From contig NZ_BAFR01000123.1 in the NCBI RefSeq assembly GCF_000308435.1, forward strand, positions 1 through 42,588: a DNA stretch of 42,588 bases, given 5' to 3'. The DNA comes from Nocardia araoensis NBRC 100135. Lineage in GTDB: Bacteria; Actinomycetota; Actinomycetes; Mycobacteriales; Mycobacteriaceae. Made by a program: the position numbers and the translations under genes. Of the stretch, positions 16,958-24,708 are shown piece by piece (the first letter of the stretch is position 1; each line of letters starts with the position of its first letter). The notes beneath the pieces were generated by a model, which did no database searches, was not told the DNA's origin, and worked only from the letters and a program-made list of their open reading frames with translations.

Positions 16958-19465
16958 CTACAACGGACGGAGCAACCCGTAGTAATCTCGAGCAACCATA
17001 TTCGCGGTATGAATTATCCCGCTCATGCCGGTGGCGAGATCGGTCGTTATACGAAGATTTTCATCACCAGGTACCGCCCACGTACCGAAGGAGGTCGGAA
17101 CTGCAAAACCTCGCACGACAGCTTCCAGCTCGGATAATGGTTTACGACTTTCACCGACGAACTTGCGCAGACCATTGGCCCCATAGAACAACCCAGTATA
17201 TCCATTGAAGAGGCCGCAACCAGTAGACATGCTCGGCGAACTCGCTCGTAGCAAATCATCGATGACAGCGACAACCGCCGGGTCTATGAGATCGCTGTCC
17301 AGGTCATGCAGCACGACACCGAAGCCGGCTGACCCGGTAGCCAGGTACGGCAGCAGGCGACCATTGTCCCTGTACTGCAGGCCTCCTTTTTCATCCAGCT
17401 GATAGCCACCGAGTTCCGCCAGCAGCGCCCGATTCAAGGCGTCGAGGAACATACTGTTCCCGTATCTCTTGTATGCCTCGGCGAACAGCCATCCCATACC
17501 GAGATCGCCGTACATGAGCCCGGAGGACTGCTCCACGAATCTGTTGGTCTTGATTCCAGCCTCGGACCTGGGTGGTTCGGGTGAACCTAGATACCGCCGA
17601 GCGAGGTCGGCAACACTGTTCTCGATATCGGCGCTGATTTGCCCGACGAGCGTCGGATAGGATTCCATCTTCAACGCTGCGAGGAGGATACCCCCGACAC
17701 CGTCGAAGATGCGGAGACTATTCGTGCGGCCGACTATATCGTGGTTGCGCAACAATGCCTGCGCCTCTTTCTCGGCGCCAATCGACAGGAGAGCATAAAT
17801 CGACCCACACAGCCCATCGAACAATCCGGTACGAGGATTCCTTTCCGCTTCCTCGACCAGGACTCGAGTGGACACCTCGTCCGGGTGATCGGCACACGCC
17901 AGCACCTGTCCCGCAGATCCCAGGCCGAGACCACTGAGGTTGTCCTCGAGCGCCTCGTAGTGCGCCGGCAGATGACCGCAGCGCTCGCGTGCGGTAGCGG
18001 TCACCATGGGCAGATCTTCTCGTAACCGACCGAGGAACTCCGATGGCGGCGGCTGGTCGGAAGGAATCGACCAGCCCATACCTCGCAACATCTGGTGTCG
18101 ACGCGAGGCGAGACGGAGCAAGGGCCCTGGAACGAAACCGTCATTGCGTTCGATCCGTTCCAGCAATACCGGTAGTGCCCAGTTGTACCGCGTCTCGGTG
18201 ATATCTTCGTGCTCCACCCGACCGGTCAGCAAATCTGTCACAACCGTCGTAACAGCGAAGCGGTCGATGTCACCCGGGCCGATGGATTCCGGCGTCGCGT
18301 AGCCCGGGGCATTGATGCTGCGGGTCAAGCTTCCCGAAATGGGTACTGCGGTTTCGAAATCGACCAGACCAACGTCCATGGTATCGGGGTCGACCAATAT
18401 GTTTTGTGGGTGCAGATCGGCATGAACAATCCCTGCCGCAGCCAGCTCCGACACTGCTTTGATCAAATTCTCGACAATCAGTTCACTGCTGGCCGCATAT
18501 TCTTCCCATGCCTGCCCACTGTCGTCATATACCGGCATATTGCTGGCCAACCAGAGCTGCAGCGTAATACCTGGATGCTTGCTGATCGCCATGAAGTAAT
18601 GGCCCGACAAATCACCTTCCCAGATCAGGCGCGGGCTGGCACCTGCTCCGTCGAGTTCGCGCAGTATCCGTGCCTCACCAGCTACGCGATCATATCCGTC
18701 GGCGCCATCGGTTGTGTATCCCGCATAACGGCGCCCCTCCTTCACCAGGATCTCTCGACCGGTGTCGAGCCACTCGGCCAGATAGATTCCGCCGGCATTC
18801 GAGTGCTTTATCGCTGATTTTACGGAAAAAGGAACCTCGTGAGTGACTTTTCGATCGACAGCTGTCCTCAGAAAAGAGGGGACATCTACCCACTGCGGGC
18901 ATACGAACCATGGCTCGCGCCGGTCTTCTTCCCACGTACCATCGGGACGTCGGATGCAGAGCATGTTTTCGTGCTTCATTTCCTTGAAAGCGCCGTATCG
19001 AAGGAACACAGGCCCGGATTTCCAGCGCACGTCCGTCAGTATGTGCGGTCCCGGAATTCCCTGCAGAGCTTCTTCGAGGCGGTCCAGCGCCTCTCGCAGT
19101 ACAGTGCGCGGAGGATAGATGGTGACAAGCTTGCCCGCACTCGTCCGATTGGCGTTCTTGGAGTTGGCCAGCCGATAGACACGAACCGAAGAGACGTGTT
19201 TGAACGGCAATGCGAGTTCACGGCATATCTTTGCCGCCGCATGAACCACTTCCAGTTCGGTTCCGATCGCGGCACTCAAGTGAATCTTCCAACCCTGGGC
19301 GTCCATTCGACAGCCCGATTTCGGCACCCGGTGCGTCCAATAGCCATCGTTCTCGACGAAGTATTCCGGCAATTCCAGCACCGAAAGTACCGACTCCGGA
19401 TGAGAGGAGGGCGCAGATTCGGCGAAGAACTCGCGATCGCGAAGGCAGTATCGTTCGAATCTCAA
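16958..19465 (-). CDS. lanKC: Class III lanthipeptide synthetase LanKC (RamC/LabKC type)
   Basis: Trifunctional synthetase, 835 residues: phosphorylates Ser/Thr of the precursor, eliminates phosphate and cyclises. The N-terminal lyase region has the OspF-like KIHLSA (Lys60) and YRLAN blocks. The kinase has Lys242 (EILVKEG), catalytic HADLHPQN (348-355) and DFE (369-371) for DFG. The cyclase-like end (about 490-835) has LanC-like glycine blocks (GLFDGLCGS, SGLMYGDLGMGW, NGYTGLFYG) but no Cys-His-Cys zinc site, which marks class III and not IV. I choose the TTG at 19465 because AGGGGGG lies five bases upstream and family members begin just before the RYCLRD-like motif; an ATG at 19489 would add eight residues. 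It is first in the operon, with the precursor 68 bases downstream. Confidence 0.93.
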   Translation of the reverse strand: MRFERYCLRDREFFAESAPSSHPESVLSVLELPEYFVENDGYWTHRVPKSGCRMDAQGWKIHLSAAIGTELEVVHAAAKICRELALPFKHVSSVRVYRLANSKNANRTSAGKLVTIYPPRTVLREALDRLEEALQGIPGPHILTDVRWKSGPVFLRYGAFKEMKHENMLCIRRPDGTWEEDRREPWFVCPQWVDVPSFLRTAVDRKVTHEVPFSVKSAIKHSNAGGIYLAEWLDTGREILVKEGRRYAGYTTDGADGYDRVAGEARILRELDGAGASPRLIWEGDLSGHYFMAISKHPGITLQLWLASNMPVYDDSGQAWEEYAASSELIVENLIKAVSELAAAGIVHADLHPQNILVDPDTMDVGLVDFETAVPISGSLTRSINAPGYATPESIGPGDIDRFAVTTVVTDLLTGRVEHEDITETRYNWALPVLLERIERNDGFVPGPLLRLASRRHQMLRGMGWSIPSDQPPPSEFLGRLREDLPMVTATARERCGHLPAHYEALEDNLSGLGLGSAGQVLACADHPDEVSTRVLVEEAERNPRTGLFDGLCGSIYALLSIGAEKEAQALLRNHDIVGRTNSLRIFDGVGGILLAALKMESYPTLVGQISADIENSVADLARRYLGSPEPPRSEAGIKTNRFVEQSSGLMYGDLGMGWLFAEAYKRYGNSMFLDALNRALLAELGGYQLDEKGGLQYRDNGRLLPYLATGSAGFGVVLHDLDSDLIDPAVVAVIDDLLRASSPSMSTGCGLFNGYTGLFYGANGLRKFVGESRKPLSELEAVVRGFAVPTSFGTWAVPGDENLRITTDLATGMSGIIHTANMVARDYYGLLRPL

Positions 19466-19495
19466 TTGACCCCCCTGGCTCGCATTCATCGATGC

Positions 19496-19557
19496 TGTTT
19501 ACCGCGGCAGTGACCAGGTTTGCACCGTTCCGCAGCTGACGTCAACATTCCGGAATG
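19496..19557 (-). promoter_or_regulatory. Predicted promoter/operator region of lanKC with palindromes
   Basis: Two perfect palindromes stand upstream of lanKC: TGACGTCA (19537-19544) and CATTCCGGAATG (19546-19557). Closer in, minus-strand TAAACA (19501-19496) could be a -10 element placing the transcript start near 19489, which leaves a short leader with the AGGGGGG ribosome site for the TTG start. TTGACG at 19545-19540 is a possible second -35. No cluster regulator gene is present, so control by an outside protein is likely. All of this is prediction. Confidence 0.4.
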
Positions 19558-19581
19558 ACATCCGCCTGACTGCCTGCGGCA

Positions 19582-19630
19582 TGACAGAAACGCACAAAGC
19601 GCGGCAGACTGCCATATCACTGACAGAAAC
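19582..19630. repeat. Direct repeat TGACAGAAAC upstream of lanKC
   Basis: TGACAGAAAC occurs at 19582-19591 and again at 19621-19630, 39 bases apart. They lie between lanKC and the divergent small secreted gene at 19720. Ten identical bases twice in a 230-base regulatory gap is unlikely by chance and may mark an activator site. Confidence 0.4.
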
Positions 19631-19719
19631 CTGGCATGTTTCCGTAAGCCGTAGTGCTCGTATCGTAAGGTGCTGGCCGATGGTCAGAACATTGCGATAA
19701 GTCCCGGGAGTGAACACCG

Positions 19720-19935
19720 ATGCGGAATTACTTCACGCTGACAGCCATGGCGTGGCTCGTCGCGCTCGCGGCCGTTCTCGCCGCCGGCACCGACGACAAA
19801 GAAGTTACCGAATCCATGTGCCGAGCCGGCGGTGGCCATGCGGTTGCCGGAGCGGTGGGCACTCCTGGATATTGTTCTGGCGGCATATACAATGGCAAAC
19901 CCATCACCGGTCGAATTATGGGTGCCAGCGCGTAG
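19720..19935 (+). CDS. Small secreted two-cysteine protein, divergent from lanKC
   Basis: 71 residues from the ATG at 19720, with GGGAG nine bases upstream. A hydrophobic signal segment (residues 3-22) is followed by a mature part of about 49 residues with two cysteines in the pattern C-x-x-GGG ... C-x-GG-x-Y-x-G-x-x-I (MCRAGGGHAVAGAVG, then YCSGGIYNGKPI). Small exported proteins with this pattern occur widely in Nocardia and relatives; function unknown to me. It shares the promoter gap with lanKC but may equally be a separate gene at the right edge of the inserted block. Confidence 0.65.
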   Translation: MRNYFTLTAMAWLVALAAVLAAGTDDKEVTESMCRAGGGHAVAGAVGTPGYCSGGIYNGKPITGRIMGASA

Positions 19936-20032
19936 CGCCGAGGGAATTGGGGCACGCGACGAGGTGGTGCGCGAACGCCGATTGTCGCTTCGCTCCCCGG
20001 ATGACCTCGGACGAGGTCGCGGGCACACCCAC

Positions 20033-20045
20033 TAGGCTTCGTTGC
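20033..20045 (+). promoter_or_regulatory. Leaderless -10 element of mptB
   Basis: TAGGCT (20033-20038) is followed by seven bases and the GTG start at 20046, and no Shine-Dalgarno sequence is present. This spacing is typical of leaderless transcripts, where the first base of the mRNA is the start codon. A clear -35 is not seen. Confidence 0.5.
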
Positions 20046-21728
20046 GTGGCGGTACTGGACGGCGCGCGGCGCAGGACACTGGCGTTCGGGCGCCGGGCAC
20101 TCGGATTGGACGTGCCCGCGGCCGATCACACGATCGCGGTGTTGCACCGCGACGAGTCGGAGGTGCCCGGTCTCGATCGCAAGGAGCTGGCGCAGCTCGA
20201 CCGGATCCGCCTGATGGGTGCGACCGGCACGGTGCTGATGGCGATCAGCGCGCTGGGCATCGGCGCGCAGCCGGTGCACCAGAACCCCACGTCCGGCGTC
20301 CGCGTGCTCGGCATCTTCGCCCGCGCCCACACCGGTTCGCTGGCCATGTGCATGACCGGCACCGTCGTCGTGGTGCTGGCCTGGCTGCTGCTGGGCCGGT
20401 TCGCGGTGGGCGGTATCGGCGGCTCCCCGCTGCACCGGCTGACCCGCTCGCAGCTTGATCGCACGCTCTTGCTGTGGCTGATCCCGCTCAGCGTCGCTCC
20501 CCCGCTGTTCAGCAACGACGTCTACTCCTATCTGGCGCAGAGCGAGATCGCCGCGCGCGGCATCGATCCTTATGAAGAAGGCCCGGTCGCGGGACTGGGG
20601 ATCGACAATGTCCTCACCAACAACGTCCCGACCATCTGGCGTGACACCCCAGCGCCCTACGGTCCGCTGTTCCTCTGGATCGGCCGCGGCATCGCCGAGC
20701 TCACCGGCGACAACATCATCGCGGGCGTGTGGGTGCACCGGATCCTCGCGCTCGGCGGCGTCGCGCTGATCGTCTGGGCGCTGCCCCGGTTGTCGGTGCG
20801 CTGCGGCGTCGCGCCGGTGAGCGCGCTGTGGCTCGGCGCGGCCAACCCGCTGGTGCTGTTCCACCTGGTCGGCGGCGTGCACAACGACGCCCTCATGCTC
20901 GGCCTGATGCTGGCGGGTATGGAGTTCTGCCTGCGCGCCATCGAGGACACCCATCCGTTCGACGGCCGCGCCTACGCCTGGCTGATCAGCGGCGCGATCA
21001 TCATCACGCTGTCGTCGTCGATCAAGTTCACCTCGATCATCGCGCTCGGTTTCGTCGGCATGGCGCTGGCTCGAAGATGGGGCGCCTCGCTGCGCACGGT
21101 CGCCATCGCGGCCGCCATGCTCGGCGCCATCGCCATCGGCACAACGCTTTTCATCAGTTCGGTGAGCGGTCTCGGCTTCGGCTGGATCTACACCCTGAAC
21201 ACCGCGAGCGTGGTGCGCAGCTGGATGTCGCTGCCCACGGTGCTGGGCATCATCACCGGATTCGGCGGGGTGCTGCTGGGGCTGGGTGATCACACCACCG
21301 CGCTGCTGAGCATCACCCGGCCGATCGCGGCGCTGGTCGCGGCCTTCTTCACGGTGCGCATGCTGGTCGCCACCGGCACCGGGCGGCTGCATCCGGTCGG
21401 CGCGCTGGGGGTAGCGCTCGGCGCGATCGTGCTGCTGTTCCCGGTGGTGCAACCCTGGTACCTGCTGTGGGCGATCGTCCCGATGGCCGCGTGGGCGACC
21501 CGGCCGGTGTTCCGTGTTCCCGCGGTGGCGTTCTCGGCGATCGTGAGCGTGATCCTGATGCCGCGCGGCGCCGATCTCGAGGTGTTCCAGATCGTGGGCG
21601 CGGCGATCGCCACCGTGATCGTCGGGGTGCTGTTCATCGTGATCACGCGCAACTCGCTACCCTGGCGCGGGCAGACGGGGGTGTCGGCTCCGTCACAGGT
21701 GCCCACCTCTTACGGTGTGACATCGTGA
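20046..21728 (+). CDS. mptB: Polyprenol-phosphomannose-dependent alpha-1,6-mannosyltransferase MptB
   Basis: Membrane GT-C glycosyltransferase, 560 residues, that builds the early alpha-1,6-mannan core of lipomannan/lipoarabinomannan at the outer face of the membrane, using polyprenyl-phosphomannose. The family block FSNDVYSYLAQSEIAARGID (from about 155; Asp158 is the likely catalytic acid) is followed by PYEEGP and PAPYGPLFL (203-211). About 12 membrane segments follow. The GTG at 20046 is chosen because a leaderless -10 precedes it; the frame is open further upstream but overlaps the small secreted gene. M. tuberculosis Rv1459c, as I recall, sits directly next to sufR. Confidence 0.9.
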   Translation: MAVLDGARRRTLAFGRRALGLDVPAADHTIAVLHRDESEVPGLDRKELAQLDRIRLMGATGTVLMAISALGIGAQPVHQNPTSGVRVLGIFARAHTGSLAMCMTGTVVVVLAWLLLGRFAVGGIGGSPLHRLTRSQLDRTLLLWLIPLSVAPPLFSNDVYSYLAQSEIAARGIDPYEEGPVAGLGIDNVLTNNVPTIWRDTPAPYGPLFLWIGRGIAELTGDNIIAGVWVHRILALGGVALIVWALPRLSVRCGVAPVSALWLGAANPLVLFHLVGGVHNDALMLGLMLAGMEFCLRAIEDTHPFDGRAYAWLISGAIIITLSSSIKFTSIIALGFVGMALARRWGASLRTVAIAAAMLGAIAIGTTLFISSVSGLGFGWIYTLNTASVVRSWMSLPTVLGIITGFGGVLLGLGDHTTALLSITRPIAALVAAFFTVRMLVATGTGRLHPVGALGVALGAIVLLFPVVQPWYLLWAIVPMAAWATRPVFRVPAVAFSAIVSVILMPRGADLEVFQIVGAAIATVIVGVLFIVITRNSLPWRGQTGVSAPSQVPTSYGVTS

Positions 21729-21801
21729 CCGAGCGTGGCGAGGGAGCCATCTACACAGCATCACCGGGAGCGCCGGAATCGAGCGCCGGCGAGGCGGCGT
21801 C

Positions 21802-22734
21802 GTGACCACAACTTCCGGGCCTGCTGTCAGCGTGGACGGCGTCGTCAAGCGGTACGACCAGATCACCGCGGTGGACGGCCTGACGTTCGAGGTGGAACCG
21901 GCGCGGGTGCTCGCGCTGCTCGGCCCGAACGGCGCGGGCAAGACCACGACCGTGGAGATGTGCGAGGGATTCGCCGCGCCGGACGCGGGCACCGTGCGCG
22001 TGCTCGGCCTCGACCCCGTCGCCGATTCCGAACGGCTGCGCCCTCGCATCGGCGTCATGCTGCAAGGCGGCGGCGCGTATCCCGGTGCGCGGGCGGGGGA
22101 AATGCTCGACCTCGTGGCCGCCTACTCCGCGGACCCGCTCGACCCCGACTGGCTGCTGCGCACGCTCGGCCTCCAGGACAACCGCCGCACCCCGTACCGC
22201 CGTCTCTCCGGCGGCCAGCAGCAGCGGCTCGCCCTCGCCTGCGCGCTGGTCGGCAAGCCGGAGATCGTGTTCCTCGACGAGCCAACCGCGGGACTGGACG
22301 CCCAGGCCCGGTTGATCGTGTGGGAGCTGATCGACGCCCTGCGCCGCGACGGGGTGACCGTCGTGCTGACCACGCACATGATGGACGAGGCCGAGCAGCT
22401 CGCCGACCAGCTGGTGATCATCGACCACGGCCGCATCGTCGCCTCCGGCACCCCGGCGGAGGTCACCGCGCACGGCGCGGCCGGACAGCTGCGCTTCTGC
22501 GCGCCACCGAAACTGAACCTCGAACTGCTGGCCAACGCCCTGCCCGAAGGCTTCGCTCCCCGGGAGACCACGCCCGGCACCTATCTGGTGGAGGGCGAGA
22601 TCAATCCGCAGGTGCTCGCCACCGTGACCGCGTGGTGCGCGCGGATGAACGTGCTGGCCACCGACATCCGGATCGACCAGCGCCGCCTCGAGGACGTCTT
22701 CCTCGAACTGACCGGACGGGACCTGCGCGGATGA
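21802..22734 (+). CDS. ABC exporter ATP-binding protein (Rv1458c-like)
   Basis: ATPase of a two-component ABC exporter, 310 residues from the GTG at 21802. Walker A is GPNGAGKT (41-48), signature LSGGQ (135-139), Walker B IVFLDE (155-160), and the H-loop is in LTTHMMDEAEQLAD. The C-terminal 80 residues form the accessory domain of DrrA/CcmA-type ATPases. It overlaps the permease start by four bases (ATGA). The order mptB, ATPase, permease, ctaA reproduces Rv1459c-Rv1456c of M. tuberculosis. The substrate is unknown; annotations as antibiotic exporter are only by similarity. Confidence 0.9.
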   Translation: MTTTSGPAVSVDGVVKRYDQITAVDGLTFEVEPARVLALLGPNGAGKTTTVEMCEGFAAPDAGTVRVLGLDPVADSERLRPRIGVMLQGGGAYPGARAGEMLDLVAAYSADPLDPDWLLRTLGLQDNRRTPYRRLSGGQQQRLALACALVGKPEIVFLDEPTAGLDAQARLIVWELIDALRRDGVTVVLTTHMMDEAEQLADQLVIIDHGRIVASGTPAEVTAHGAAGQLRFCAPPKLNLELLANALPEGFAPRETTPGTYLVEGEINPQVLATVTAWCARMNVLATDIRIDQRRLEDVFLELTGRDLRG

Positions 22735-23522
22735 GCGAGCACGACCGGACGGCCAACCGCTTCGCGCCGGGCACCTTCACTCCCGCCCCGCGTCCGAGCG
22801 GCCGCGCCGCGATGCTAGTGGCCCAGACCAGGCTCGAGCTGATCCTGTTGCTGCGCAACGGCGAACAGCTGCTGCTGACCATGTTCATCCCGATCACCCT
22901 GCTGGTCGGTCTGAGCCTGCTGCCGTTCGGCGACCTGGGCGCGCACCGGGTGGACAAGATCGTGCCCGCGGTGATGATGGTGGCCGTCATGTCCACCGCG
23001 TTCACCGGTCAGGCCATCGCGGTCGGCTTCGACCGGCGCTACGGCGCCCTCAAGCGGCTCGGCGCGACGGCACTGCCGCGCTGGGGCGTCATCGCGGGCA
23101 AGTGCGCGGCCGTGCTCATCGTGGTGGTGCTGCAAGCCGTGCTGCTCGGCCTCATCGGCTTCGCGCTGGGCTGGCGGCCGGAACCGCTCGGGCTGCTGCT
23201 GGGCGCGGCGGTGATCGCACTCGGCACCGCCACGTTCGCGGCGATGGGCCTGCTGCTGGGCGGCACCCTCAAAGCCGAGGTGGTGCTCGCCCTGGCGAAC
23301 ATCCTGTGGTTCGTCATGCTCGGCGTCGCCAGCATCGTGTTCGCCTCCGAGGACCTGCCCACGGTGGTGAGCGTGCTCGCCCGGCTGGTGCCGTCCGGGG
23401 CGCTGGCGGAAGCGCTGGAGAGTGCGATGCACACCAGCGTCGACTGGTTCGGGATCATCGTGCTCGCGGTGTGGGGCGCGGTGTCGGGTGTCGCGGCGAC
23501 CCGCCTGTTCCGTTTCCACTGA
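22731..23522 (+). CDS. ABC-2 type exporter permease (Rv1457c-like)
   Basis: Membrane partner of the preceding ATPase, 263 residues from the ATG at 22731, which overlaps the ATPase stop. A cytoplasmic Pro-rich head (1-27) is followed by six hydrophobic segments; the first membrane pair encloses LRNGEQLLLTMFIPITLLVG, the ABC-2 family entry. The loop GFDRRYGALKRLGATALPR, between the second and third segments, is the usual ATPase contact. Frame choice depends on the overlap, since the longer open frame upstream runs out of phase through the ATPase gene. Confidence 0.9.
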   Translation: MSEHDRTANRFAPGTFTPAPRPSGRAAMLVAQTRLELILLLRNGEQLLLTMFIPITLLVGLSLLPFGDLGAHRVDKIVPAVMMVAVMSTAFTGQAIAVGFDRRYGALKRLGATALPRWGVIAGKCAAVLIVVVLQAVLLGLIGFALGWRPEPLGLLLGAAVIALGTATFAAMGLLLGGTLKAEVVLALANILWFVMLGVASIVFASEDLPTVVSVLARLVPSGALAEALESAMHTSVDWFGIIVLAVWGAVSGVAATRLFRFH

Positions 23523-23550
23523 GCCTCAACGACGAAATGTAGTAGACCGG

Positions 23551-23588
23551 TTGAAACCGCCGGATCCGGCCCGGCTACCATTTTCGAC
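23551..23588 (+). promoter_or_regulatory. Promoter of ctaA (leaderless)
   Basis: TTGAAA (23551-23556) and TACCAT (23576-23581) are separated by 19 bases, and the GTG start lies seven bases beyond the -10. It is the best-formed leaderless promoter in the window and shows that ctaA is not simply the last gene of the mptB-ABC operon. Confidence 0.55.
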
Positions 23589-24563
23589 GTGCTGTATCGC
23601 GCGTTCTTGCGACTCGTCGACAAGCTGCCGCTGCCCTCCTCACGGGTGCAGCGCCTGATCGCGCTCGCGGTCATCCTCTCCCAGGCGGGCATCTCGGTGA
23701 CCGGGGCCGTCGTGCGGGTCACCGCGTCCGGTCTGGGCTGCCCCACCTGGCCGCAGTGCTTCCCCGGCAGCTTCACGCCGGTCGCGGTGTCGGAGGTACC
23801 GGCCCTCCACCAGGCGGTCGAGTTCTCCAACCGGCTGCTCACCTTCGTGGTCACGCTGTGCGCGGCGGCGATCGTGCTGGCCGTGACCCGTGCACGCCGC
23901 AGGCGCGAGGTGCTGGTGTACGCGTGGCTGATGCCCGGCGGCACGGTCGTGCAGGCGATCATCGGCGGCATCACGGTGCGCACCGGACTGCTGTGGTGGA
24001 CCGTCTCGACGCACCTGCTCGCGTCCATGGTGATGGTGTGGCTCGCGGTGGTGCTGTACGCGAAGATCGGCGAACCCGACGACGGCATCGACACCGTGCA
24101 GGCTCCCGCGCCGCTGCGCTGGCTCACCGCGCTGGCCGGGGTCGCGCTGGCGGCGGTTCTGATCGCGGGCACCTTGGTGACCGCCGCCGGTCCGCACGCG
24201 GGCGACAAGAGCATCGAACGTCCGGTCGAGCGGTTGCAGGTGGAGATCGTCACCCTGGTGCATCTGCACTCGCAGCTGCTGGTCGGTTACCTCGCGCTGC
24301 TGATCGGTCTGGCGTTCGGTCTGTTCGCGGTCGGCATCACACCCGCCGTGCGCACCCGTCTGTTCGTACTGCTCGGGCTGGTGTGCGCGCAGGGACTGGT
24401 CGGCGTCGTGCAGTACTTCACCGACGTCCCCGCGGCACTGGTCGTCGTGCACGTGGGCGGGGCCGCGGCATGCACCGCCGCCACCGCCGCGCTGTGGGCT
24501 TCGCTGCGCACCCGGGAACGGGTCGCCGCCCCCCAGCCGGACCCCGCGCCCCAGGCTGCCTGA
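23589..24563 (+). CDS. ctaA: Heme A synthase CtaA (COX15)
   Basis: Membrane enzyme that oxidises heme O to heme A for aa3-type cytochrome c oxidase, 324 residues. It has eight hydrophobic segments and the family cysteine pair Cys51/Cys57 in GLGCPTWPQCFPGSF. Candidate heme-ligand histidines are in PALHQ (74), VSTHLLASM, LVHLHSQLL and VVVHVGG. The GTG at 23589 has no Shine-Dalgarno but a leaderless promoter. Its partner ctaB probably ends at the right edge of the window (42499); in M. tuberculosis both are close together. Confidence 0.92.
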   Translation: MLYRAFLRLVDKLPLPSSRVQRLIALAVILSQAGISVTGAVVRVTASGLGCPTWPQCFPGSFTPVAVSEVPALHQAVEFSNRLLTFVVTLCAAAIVLAVTRARRRREVLVYAWLMPGGTVVQAIIGGITVRTGLLWWTVSTHLLASMVMVWLAVVLYAKIGEPDDGIDTVQAPAPLRWLTALAGVALAAVLIAGTLVTAAGPHAGDKSIERPVERLQVEIVTLVHLHSQLLVGYLALLIGLAFGLFAVGITPAVRTRLFVLLGLVCAQGLVGVVQYFTDVPAALVVVHVGGAAACTAATAALWASLRTRERVAAPQPDPAPQAA

Positions 24564-24708
24564 TCCGGCGCTGCGCTGCTGCTGACGACCGACGGCTACC
24601 GGCACAACGGCAAGATCGTTGCTCGCCGGGCCCCTGCGGATCCCCCGCAGCGGAGTGATCTGCCTCACCAGTTGTTATATCCGGGTGGTTCCCCGGCGTC
24701 TCGTGGGC

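Noticed and set aside
16958..19465. Class IV (LanL) or class II (LanM) lanthipeptide synthetase
   Set aside because: The zinc-binding Cys-Cys-His set of LanC-type cyclases is missing, an RamC-like N-terminus and kinase are present, and the precursor has class III SxxSxxxC motifs.
19499..19717. 72-codon minus-strand frame directly upstream of lanKC with three cysteines, considered as a second precursor
   Set aside because: No ribosome site, no LxLQ leader, no SxxSxxxC spacing; it covers the promoter region with palindromes and repeats.
21725..21805. 26-codon GTG-initiated frame between mptB and the ABC ATPase
   Set aside because: No ribosome site and no recognisable sequence; its stop overlapping the ATPase GTG could give coupling, but a coding role cannot be supported.
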